Positions 57,711-64,000 of a DNA stretch of 64,000 bases are shown one piece after another. How positions within the stretch are numbered: the first letter of the stretch is position 1; each line of letters begins with the position of its first letter. A program made the translations under genes and the position numbers. Source of the DNA: Streptomyces sp. RFCAC02 (GTDB lineage Bacteria > Actinomycetota > Actinomycetes > Streptomycetales > Streptomycetaceae). The notes beneath the pieces were generated by a model, which saw only the letters and a program-made list of their open reading frames with translations, ran no database searches and was not told the origin of the DNA. The stretch spans positions 2,459,501 through 2,523,500 of the forward strand of contig NZ_SAUH01000001.1 in assembly GCF_004193175.1 (NCBI RefSeq). The letters are read 5' to 3'.

Positions 57711-58286
57711 CTACCCGCCCTCCACGGGGCGGGCGATGCGGCCCTCGAGGCGGCCGAGCAGTTCGCCGAGCCCCTCGCACAGCTCCCGCTGCGCCGCCTC
57801 GTCCAGGCCGCCGAGGATGGACCGCTCGTACGCGAGCTGCTCCGGCATCAGCCGGTCCACGAGCGCGCGGCCCTCGTCGGTGAGGCTGACGAGCGCGGCC
57901 CGCCGGTCGTGGGTGTCGCCGCGCCGCCGCAGCAGGCCGCGTTCCTGGAGCTGCCGCACGCGCTTGGTGACGGCGGCGCCGGACGAGAACGTCTCCCGCA
58001 CCAGGTCGCCCGGGCTCAGGTCGTGTCCGGTGCGGCGCAGCGCGCCCAGCAGGTCGAACTCGGCCCGCGTCAGCCCGGCCCGGCGCAGCGGCGCCTCCTC
58101 GGCCTGCTGGAGGAGCGCGGCGCAGCGGTTGACGCGGCCGATCAGCTCCATCGGGGCGGTGTCGATGCCGGGCAGGACGGACCGCCACTGGCGGACGACG
58201 ACGGCCACGGTGTCGTCGCCGGCGCCGTCACGCGGCGGCCGTCCCGCCCCGGCCTGCGGGGGCGTCGGTGTCTCGGGGTGCGGCAT
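57711..58286 (-). CDS. MarR family regulator (with FUSC transporter)
   Basis: 191 residues with a MarR winged helix (APLRRAGLTRAEFDLLGALRRTGHDLSPGDLVRETFSSGAAVTKRVRQLQERGLLRRRGDTHDRRAALVSLT) after a 40-residue N-terminal extension. Its start lies 59 bases inside the FUSC gene, so the two are coupled. The likely operator is the dyad at 60002-60027 upstream of the FUSC gene. The inducer is unknown. Confidence 0.9.
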   Translation of the reverse strand: MPHPETPTPPQAGAGRPPRDGAGDDTVAVVVRQWRSVLPGIDTAPMELIGRVNRCAALLQQAEEAPLRRAGLTRAEFDLLGALRRTGHDLSPGDLVRETFSSGAAVTKRVRQLQERGLLRRRGDTHDRRAALVSLTDEGRALVDRLMPEQLAYERSILGGLDEAAQRELCEGLGELLGRLEGRIARPVEGG

Positions 58287-59994
58287 CGCTGCGCGGGCCT
58301 TCCGTGTCGGCTGCGGTGTGGGCTCGGGTGCGGTAGCGGACCGCAGCGGCGAGCGTACGGTGTCCGGCCTGCTCGACGCGCAGCACGTCCGGTACGGCGA
58401 CGGTGCGGTGGCGCCACTCCCCCGCCGCCGTGTCGGTGGCGGCGCGCAGGTCGGCCAGTGCGGTGGCGAGGCGGCGGCGCGCGGCCTCCAGGGCGGCGGG
58501 GGCGGGGTCGCCGGCGGCGAGGTGCCGTTCCGTCTCGGCGCGGGCGCGGTCGGCGGCGGCCGTCAGGCGGGGCACCCGGGCCAGGGCGCGCCGGTTCGTG
58601 ACCAGGACGACGGCCAGCAGGCCGAACACGGCGCCGGTGACCGTGTCGAGGACTCGGTCCGCGATCAGCCCGCCGGACGACTGGCGCCGCCCGAACTCGG
58701 TGATCAGCAGCGCCATCGGCGTCACGAACAGGCTGCCGAGCCAGTAGTTCCGTGTGATGAACGCCTCCGCCGCGAACGCCAGCACGAGGCAGCAGCACGC
58801 CAGCGCGACGGGTCCCAGGTGGATCAGCGGCACGGCGGCGGCGAACAGCAGGACGCCCAGGGCGTTGCCGATGACGCGCTGCAGTGCGCGGCCCCACGTG
58901 AGGGTGACGTTCGCCTGGTAGATGGCGGCGGCCGTGACGATGGCCCAGTACGGGCGGCCCACGCCCAGGGCCGCAGCGGCGCCGCCCGCCAGGAGACAGC
59001 CCAGGCCGGTGCGCAGCGCGATCGGCAGGAGCGGCGAGCCGGGGGCGAACGCCCGCAGGGCCGGCCCCCGGGCACGGTGGGGGCGCGCCTCGGCCAGCTC
59101 GGCCTCGATGCCGAGGAGCTGCTCCTCCATGGCGGTGCCGCGCAGGCCGTCCCACGCAGGGATCGGTACGGGGCCGCGCCGCCGCAGCAGGCGCGCCCAG
59201 GACCGCAGCCGTGCGGCGTCGGCAGGCCCGGCGGTGGGGTCGGCGGCGGTGGTCTCGGCGTGCAGGAGGAGGCGCCGCAGGGGCGTGTGCCGGGCGGCGT
59301 CGTGCGGGCGTGCGGCCAGCAGGGCGTGCCATGCAGCGGCGTCCGCGCCGTCGGCGGCACGGGAGACGGCGGGGCTGTGGAGGGGACCGGCGTCGATGAG
59401 GCGGGCGGCGGCGAGGAGGGCGCGCGCGGTGGCGCGGCGCTCCGGGCCGTCACGGCGCAGCAGCGCGGGCGCGAGGGTGACGAGCCAGCCGAGGACGCCG
59501 GCCACCAGGGTCAGGAGCAGCAGTTCGGGGACGCGCCCCAGCGGCTGGTCGGCGAAGAGGCACGCGGACGAGATGAACGTCAGGATGACCGGCCCCGGCG
59601 CCCCGATGCGGACGCCGTCGCAGACCGTCTTCTGCACCGCCGCGAGGAGTGATCCGACGGCGATCAGCACGGGCAGCGAGTCGGTGAGGGCGCCGGTGAC
59701 GAGGCCCGCGCCCGAGCCGGCGACCATGCCGGCCACGACCCACGCCACGGTCCGCGCGCGGGCGGCGTAGGGCAGGTCGTGGCCGTACAGGGCGCAGAAC
59801 GAGCCGCCCATCGTGTACATCGCGAGGTCGAGCCGGCCGATGGCGAGCAGCACCACGATCGGGACCCCGGCCGCGATCAGGACGCTGAACGCCCGCTTGT
59901 GCCACGAGTCGGACGGCCGCGCGAGGCGGAGCGACGCGAGTACGGGCAGCGGCGGGGCGGACAGACGGCGCGGGGAGGTGACGACGGTGGGCAT
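58228..59994 (-). CDS. FUSC family membrane transporter
   Basis: 588 residues. Two blocks of about five or six membrane helices (from FSVLIAAGVPIVVLLAIGRLDLAMYTMGGSFCALYG, and from LPIALRTGLGCLLAGGAAAALGVGRPYWAIVTAAAIYQANVTLTWGRALQRVIGNALG) with the fusaric-acid-resistance-type R-x-x-G-x-x-x-G motif, separated by a long cytoplasmic linker. It likely exports aromatic acids or similar toxic compounds. It forms an operon with the overlapping MarR gene. Confidence 0.9.
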   Translation of the reverse strand: MPTVVTSPRRLSAPPLPVLASLRLARPSDSWHKRAFSVLIAAGVPIVVLLAIGRLDLAMYTMGGSFCALYGHDLPYAARARTVAWVVAGMVAGSGAGLVTGALTDSLPVLIAVGSLLAAVQKTVCDGVRIGAPGPVILTFISSACLFADQPLGRVPELLLLTLVAGVLGWLVTLAPALLRRDGPERRATARALLAAARLIDAGPLHSPAVSRAADGADAAAWHALLAARPHDAARHTPLRRLLLHAETTAADPTAGPADAARLRSWARLLRRRGPVPIPAWDGLRGTAMEEQLLGIEAELAEARPHRARGPALRAFAPGSPLLPIALRTGLGCLLAGGAAAALGVGRPYWAIVTAAAIYQANVTLTWGRALQRVIGNALGVLLFAAAVPLIHLGPVALACCCLVLAFAAEAFITRNYWLGSLFVTPMALLITEFGRRQSSGGLIADRVLDTVTGAVFGLLAVVLVTNRRALARVPRLTAAADRARAETERHLAAGDPAPAALEAARRRLATALADLRAATDTAAGEWRHRTVAVPDVLRVEQAGHRTLAAAVRYRTRAHTAADTEGPRSDAAPRDTDAPAGRGGTAAA

Positions 59995-60001
59995 ACGTTC
60001 A

Positions 60002-60027
60002 TTTTAGCAGGTATTACACCTGTAAAA
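60002..60027. promoter_or_regulatory. MarR operator upstream of the FUSC/MarR operon
   Basis: TTTTAGCAGGT and ACCTGTAAAA are near-perfect inverted arms (one extra base), with CAGGT-N5-ACCTG at the core. It is the only AT-rich patch in the area and begins eight bases from the FUSC start. Confidence 0.75.
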
Positions 60028-60030
60028 CAT

Positions 60031-61146
60031 TTACGCGGGGTCGTGGAACAGCACCTCGGGGTAGCGCGCCGAGGCGCCGTCGAGCAGCGGGGCGTCCCGT
60101 CCCCGCAGGTGCCGGTCCACGAACGCCGTGACGTACGCGCGCGTGATCGCGTCGCACCGCGCCCCGTCGAGGTCCTGCAGAGGGAAGCCGACCTGCTCGC
60201 CGAGCGGTGCCACGTCGGTGAAGGAGAGGTGTCCGGCGCCGCCGACGCTCACCCACCGCTTCCAGCCGGTCAGCTCGTCCCAGGTCTCGTCCCACGTCGG
60301 ATCGGGGCCGCCCGGCACGTGGCTCGGCCCGCCCATCATCAGCACCGGCCGGCCGATGGGCGTGTCGTTCGGATAGTGGAAGTTGCCGTCCATGCCGACG
60401 GCCGCCCGGACACGCCGGTCCGCCAGCATGGCCGGAATCGTGCTGAAGCCGCCCGCCGAGTGCCCGACCATGGCGACGCGCCCGTCGTCGACCATGCCGC
60501 CGTGCTCCCAGGCCGGGGCGTCCCCGGTCAGCTCGTCCAGCACGAAGGACACGTCGGCGGCGCGTACGGCCCCGACCGCCGGCCAGTCCGGGTCGCCGCA
60601 CGCGGTGCAGCCGGTGGTGTGCCCGTCGGGGAACGTGGTGCCGTCCGCCTCGTGGTTGTGCCCGATCCCGGCGACGGCGTAGCCGCGGCTCGCCAGCTCC
60701 TCCGCGAGTCCGGTCAGCGTCGCGCGCGGCATCCCGAAGCCCGGGGAGAGCAGCACGAGCGGCAGCCCCCGGCGGGTGCGCACCGGCTCGGCACCGACGG
60801 TCGCGTGCGTCACGACGGTGCTCAGCAGGTCGGGATCCAGCGGGAGCCCGGCCGCCCCCAGGTACGCCGCCGACTCGTCCGGGGTCATGTACGGGGCGGG
60901 CGTGTCCGACGGCTCGGCGGCCGGGTACCAGACGGAGACCATCAGCTCGCGCCGCTCGTCCGGCACCCACGGGTCGGCCCGGTCCTCGTCCACCAGATGC
61001 ACCGTCTCCATGCCGACCGGGTGGCGCCCGCCCGGCTCGGCCAGCCGCGGCGCGGCCTCCGGCTCGTCGGCGCGCGCGACCCCGCCGGCCAGTACGCCGG
61101 CCGCGATCACGGCCGCCACGGCACCGGCCAGTCCTCCGCGTCTCAT
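60031..61146 (-). CDS. Secreted PAF-acetylhydrolase-like alpha/beta hydrolase
   Basis: 371 residues. Signal peptide ending near GVARA, then a hydrolase of the platelet-activating-factor acetylhydrolase/isoform II type: ELMVSVWYPAAEPSDTPAPYMTPDESAAYLG, LVLLSPGFGMPRATLTGLAEELASRGYAVAGIGHNHEA, and the nucleophile elbow GHSAGG. It should cleave esters outside the cell. The start at 61146 fits the signal peptide. Confidence 0.87.
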   Translation of the reverse strand: MRRGGLAGAVAAVIAAGVLAGGVARADEPEAAPRLAEPGGRHPVGMETVHLVDEDRADPWVPDERRELMVSVWYPAAEPSDTPAPYMTPDESAAYLGAAGLPLDPDLLSTVVTHATVGAEPVRTRRGLPLVLLSPGFGMPRATLTGLAEELASRGYAVAGIGHNHEADGTTFPDGHTTGCTACGDPDWPAVGAVRAADVSFVLDELTGDAPAWEHGGMVDDGRVAMVGHSAGGFSTIPAMLADRRVRAAVGMDGNFHYPNDTPIGRPVLMMGGPSHVPGGPDPTWDETWDELTGWKRWVSVGGAGHLSFTDVAPLGEQVGFPLQDLDGARCDAITRAYVTAFVDRHLRGRDAPLLDGASARYPEVLFHDPA

Positions 61147-61306
61147 GGGCAGTGTCCTCCTCGCGCTTCCGCCGCGGCGGAAGCGCCGCGACGTGGTGGC
61201 CCACACGCTAGGAACGGACGGCTGTCGTCTTCGAGCGCCTGCGGACGGAACTCGCGCGGTGCCTGTCCGTCCCCGGATGTCCTCCCGGGGACGGACACCG
61301 CCCCGC

Positions 61307-62245
61307 TCACCCCTCCTCCGCCGCCCGCAAGGCCTCGGTGAACCACGCGAAGACGGGCGTCAGCGACGGCGGCACGGGCCACCCGTTGATGACGGCCAGC
61401 AGGTGCCAGTACCGCTCGGCGCGCGGGTCGTTCCCCGCGTCGAGACGCTCCAGCACCCAGCCGCGCAGCGCCGCGTCGTCGGGGCGGCCGAACGTCTCCG
61501 CGTACCGGGCGAGCATCCGCGCCGCGTACGGTCCCGCCTCCGGCGCGTCCGGCCGTACGCCCGCCGCCAGCGCCTCGCCGACGGTCTCCCGGACGTACGC
61601 GGTCAGCTCGTGGTGCAGCCCGGTGTCGTCGCCCGCCGATCGGTCGGCGGCCTGGTGCTCGGCCATGCGGCGCACGGCGGCCCGGAACGCCGGGTCCTGC
61701 GTGAGCTGCGCCAGCTCCACCCAGGCGTCGGCCTGCTCGGGCGTCGGGTCGTCCGGCAGGTCCGGCATGGCGCCGCGCATCATGGCGACGAACTCGGGGT
61801 TGGCCTCAAGCCCCCCGAACGCGGCGTCGATGAAGTCGTGGATCAGCCGCCGGCGTTCCTCGTCGGACAGCAGGGCGAGTCGGTGCATGAACGCGATCTC
61901 CTCCGTGGTGGACCCCCGCGCGGCGACCACGCGCAGCACGGCACGCCGCATCCGCAGGGTGCGGATCTGCGCGTCCAGGGCGTCCGCGTGGGCGGCGGCC
62001 ACCTCCGGCACCGACAGGTCGCGCGCCACGACGCGGCGGACGGCGGCGAGGTCGACGCCGAGGTCGCGCAGCGTGCGGACGAGCGCGAGCCGGGCGAGCG
62101 CGGCCGTGTCGTACAGCCGGTGGCCGGCGGGGGTGCGGTCGGTCGGCGGAACCAGTCCCTCGTCGGACCAGAACCGGATCGTCCGCACGGGCAGGCCGGT
62201 GCGGCGGGACAGGTCGCCGATGGTGAGGAGCGGTTCGCCGGTCAT
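61307..62245 (-). CDS. MerR family regulator with long effector domain
   Basis: 312 residues. MerR HTH at the N-terminus (LLTIGDLSRRTGLPVRTIRFWSDEGLVPPTDRTPAGHRLYDTAALARLALVRTLRDLGVDL), then a 230-residue helical effector region of unknown ligand. The gene has a textbook MerR promoter: TTGAGT, 19 bases with a perfect dyad, CAGGCT, and ATG seven bases on, so it is autoregulated and leaderless. Divergent from the histidine kinase gene. Confidence 0.9.
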   Translation of the reverse strand: MTGEPLLTIGDLSRRTGLPVRTIRFWSDEGLVPPTDRTPAGHRLYDTAALARLALVRTLRDLGVDLAAVRRVVARDLSVPEVAAAHADALDAQIRTLRMRRAVLRVVAARGSTTEEIAFMHRLALLSDEERRRLIHDFIDAAFGGLEANPEFVAMMRGAMPDLPDDPTPEQADAWVELAQLTQDPAFRAAVRRMAEHQAADRSAGDDTGLHHELTAYVRETVGEALAAGVRPDAPEAGPYAARMLARYAETFGRPDDAALRGWVLERLDAGNDPRAERYWHLLAVINGWPVPPSLTPVFAWFTEALRAAEEG

Positions 62246-62252
62246 GCCGTAC

Positions 62253-62283
62253 AGCCTGCGGTCTCCAGCGGCTGGAGACTCAA
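62253..62283 (-). promoter_or_regulatory. MerR promoter with 19-bp spacer and perfect operator
   Basis: On the minus strand TTGAGT (62278-62283) and CAGGCT (62253-62258) are separated by exactly 19 bases. The palindrome GTCTCCAGC-G-GCTGGAGAC at 62261-62279 lies between them. The start ATG is seven bases after the -10 box. Confidence 0.85.
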
Positions 62284-62315
62284 GCCCGCCACGAACCCGC
62301 CGGTACGCTCGTCAC

Positions 62316-63887
62316 ATGAACGCGACGGACGACAGCACCGGCGCGGCGGCGAACGGGTTCTCCGGCCGGCGGCCCGGACTCCTGGCGGAGGCCGGGCTGT
62401 GGGTCCTGGCCCTCTGCGGCGTCCTGAGCGTCAACGCCGAAGGCATACCCAGCGCCAACCACGGTCTCGCCCTCACGGGCATCATCGTGGCAACGGGCGC
62501 GGTCCACCGATTCCTGCCCCCGGCCGCCCTGGTCATCGCGGTGTCATCCGCCGCCTGGGACGACCGCTGCTACGCCGCCGTCGCCCTCATCGCATTCCTG
62601 GCCGGCCGCTACCCGACCCGACGCCCCCGTACGCCCGGCTGGGTCGCCTGCGCCGTACTGCCGTCCTGCGCGATGCCACTGCTGGGCGATGACCCGGTAC
62701 GCGAACTGGCCCTCGTCCCCCTCGAACTCCTGATCCTCGCCCTCCTCCCCTGGCTCGTCGGCCGCTACACGTACCAGCGCCTCGCCCTCGACGAGGCCGG
62801 CTGGCGGCGCGCCCGCCGCCTCGAACACGAGGCCGCTCTCGTCGCCGAGCAGACCCGGCTGCGGGAACGCGCCCGCATCGCCCAGGACATGCACGACTCC
62901 CTCGGCCACGACCTCGGCCTCCTCGCCGTCCGCGCCGCCGTCCTGGAGATGACGCCCGACCTCGACCCCCGCGTCCGCGCCCAGGCCGCCGAACTCCGCG
63001 CCGGCGCCGGTGCCGCCACCGAACGCCTCCACGAGATCATCGGCGTCCTGCGCGACGACCCCGCCGCCCCCGTCACCCCGGCCGTCGAGACACCCGGGCA
63101 GATCGCCGACCGCTGCCGCGCCTCCGGCATGACGGTCACCCTCGACACCACCGGCACCGCGCCGGACGACCTGTCGCCCATGACGGCCCACGCGCTGCAC
63201 CGCCTCGTGCAGGAGGCCCTGACCAACGCAGCCAAGCACGCCCCGGGCGCGCCGGTCCGCGTCACCGTCCACCACGGCGACGGCGTCACGACCGCGCGCG
63301 TCACGAACGACCCGCCGCCGGCCCCCGCCACCGCCGCCCGCGCCCCGGGCAGCGGCCACGGCCTGACCGGCCTGCGGGAGCGCGTACGCCTCCTCGGCGG
63401 CACCCTGGACACCGGCCCGACGGACGACGGCGGCTACCGGGTCGCCGCCGACCTGCCGCACCGCCCCACCTCCCCCGCCGACCGCGACCCGGCACCGTCC
63501 GGCGACCACTCCGAGACCCTGGTCATCGGCCGCAGGACCCTGCGCCGCGGCTTCGCCAAGGCCGTCGGCATCACGGTGGGCGGGGTGGCGCTGGCGGGTT
63601 CGGTGTACGTGGCCGTCGCGGGCGTACCGGCACTCGACGCGGAGACGTACGACGCCCTGGAGATCGGCGACTCCCGCACGGTGATCGACCGCAGCCTCCC
63701 GGGCGGCGAGTTCGCCCAGCGCCCCGACGACGAACCGGCACCCCCGCCGGGCTCGACCTGCCAGTACTACGCGGCGAGCGAGAGATTCTCCCCGACCCAC
63801 GTCTACCGCCTGTGCTTCCGCGACGACCACCTGGTGTCGAAGGACAGACTGCTCCTGGACACACCGACCGACGACACCTCCGACTGA
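62316..63887 (+). CDS. Sensor histidine kinase with unusual C-terminal extension
   Basis: 523 residues. About five membrane helices (residues 23-150), a HisKA_3 domain with the phosphorylated His in RIAQDMHDSLGHDLGLLAVRAAVLE, and a HATPase domain (LVQEALTNAAKHAPGAP, HGLTGLRERVRLLGGTL). After the ATPase there is a further membrane helix (AVGITVGGVALAGSVYVAVAG) and a small outside domain with DALEIGDSRTVIDRSLPGG...CQYY...YRLCFRDDHLVSKD resembling BamE/SmpA-like folds. TACGCT at 62304-62309 predicts a leaderless mRNA. No response regulator is in the window. Confidence 0.86.
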   Translation: MNATDDSTGAAANGFSGRRPGLLAEAGLWVLALCGVLSVNAEGIPSANHGLALTGIIVATGAVHRFLPPAALVIAVSSAAWDDRCYAAVALIAFLAGRYPTRRPRTPGWVACAVLPSCAMPLLGDDPVRELALVPLELLILALLPWLVGRYTYQRLALDEAGWRRARRLEHEAALVAEQTRLRERARIAQDMHDSLGHDLGLLAVRAAVLEMTPDLDPRVRAQAAELRAGAGAATERLHEIIGVLRDDPAAPVTPAVETPGQIADRCRASGMTVTLDTTGTAPDDLSPMTAHALHRLVQEALTNAAKHAPGAPVRVTVHHGDGVTTARVTNDPPPAPATAARAPGSGHGLTGLRERVRLLGGTLDTGPTDDGGYRVAADLPHRPTSPADRDPAPSGDHSETLVIGRRTLRRGFAKAVGITVGGVALAGSVYVAVAGVPALDAETYDALEIGDSRTVIDRSLPGGEFAQRPDDEPAPPPGSTCQYYAASERFSPTHVYRLCFRDDHLVSKDRLLLDTPTDDTSD

Positions 63888-63919
63888 CCTCGCGCACAAG
63901 GCCCCGAAGAGCACGGATC

Positions 63920-63935
63920 GCGCGGCGGTCCGCGC
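63920..63935. terminator. Short GC stem-loop after the kinase gene
   Basis: GCGCGG (63920-63925) pairs with CCGCGC (63930-63935) over a four-base loop, 33 bases after the kinase stop. No T run follows, so the assignment is tentative. Nothing else is recognised in the final 113 bases. Confidence 0.4.
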
Positions 63936-64000
63936 AAGTTCGTGCAATCCACTGGCAGGGGCCAACGGATGCAGTGCACGCTCCCCCACGTCGGCGTTTC

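Noticed and set aside
1..64000. tRNA or rRNA genes, CRISPR arrays, insertion sequences
   Set aside because: No cloverleaf with a GTTCRANYC T-arm, no regularly spaced repeats and no transposase family were seen on reading both strands; a dedicated search was not possible.

Overview
The window looks like a chromosomal segment of a streptomycete (Streptomyces or a close relative). The DNA is very GC-rich with strong GC bias at third codon positions. It carries Streptomyces-typical families (DUF3027, DUF2530, DUF2771, Scr1-type XRE/DUF397 pairs, FxLD-type methyltransferase), two genes of the futalosine menaquinone route, and a helR gene preceded by a rifamycin-associated element (RAE). No rRNA, tRNA, CRISPR array or intact insertion sequence was recognised.

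Layout. 1-8.9 kb: end of an Abi/HEPN-like gene, a TetR/P-loop kinase pair, secreted and membrane proteins (including two tandem paralogues), an aldo/keto reductase, thpR, and an MFS exporter with its MarR regulator. 8.9-18.7 kb: mostly core genes, namely a GH114-type lipoprotein coupled to a large GHKL/sacsin-like ATPase, DUF3027, MFS, DUF2771, mqnB-mqnD and a cold-shock protein. 18.7-24.6 kb: MerR/SDR, RAE-helR, HAD-YdcF and a tautomerase. 24.6-28.2 kb: a three-gene coupled glycan operon (nucleotide-sugar dehydrogenase, membrane GT2, polysaccharide deacetylase). 28.4-32.3 kb: a small HTH/Clp-N pair behind two matching palindromes, a TetR/alcohol dehydrogenase pair and an MmyB-like regulator. 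32.3-38.1 kb: a compact operon (class III aminotransferase, Zn dehydrogenase, glycosyltransferase, DUF1349, inositol-phosphatase-like, followed by an acyl hydrolase) that resembles part of an amino-sugar or aminocyclitol pathway. 38.3-48.3 kb: redox enzymes, an ECF sigma with a membrane partner, a CGNR regulator/RidA pair with a shared dyad, and an erythromycin-esterase-like gene with a decayed second copy 1.4 kb away.

48.3-56.8 kb is an accessory island with more relaxed codon use: a membrane-anchored Mrr-like nuclease, an orphan HicB-type antitoxin, an FxLD-type protein methyltransferase, a putative RiPP locus (53-residue precursor, hairpin, asparagine-synthase-like macrolactam cyclase, GNAT; this resembles albusnodin-type lasso peptide loci but no protease was found), and two convergent XRE/DUF397 modules. 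56.8-64 kb holds a nucleotidyltransferase, a FUSC/MarR operon with its operator, a PAF-acetylhydrolase-like secreted esterase, a MerR regulator with a classic 19-bp-spacer promoter, and a histidine kinase with an unusual C-terminal extension.

A recurring theme is a TAnnnT -10 box only 6-8 bases from the start codon, which predicts many leaderless transcripts and was used here to choose several starts.
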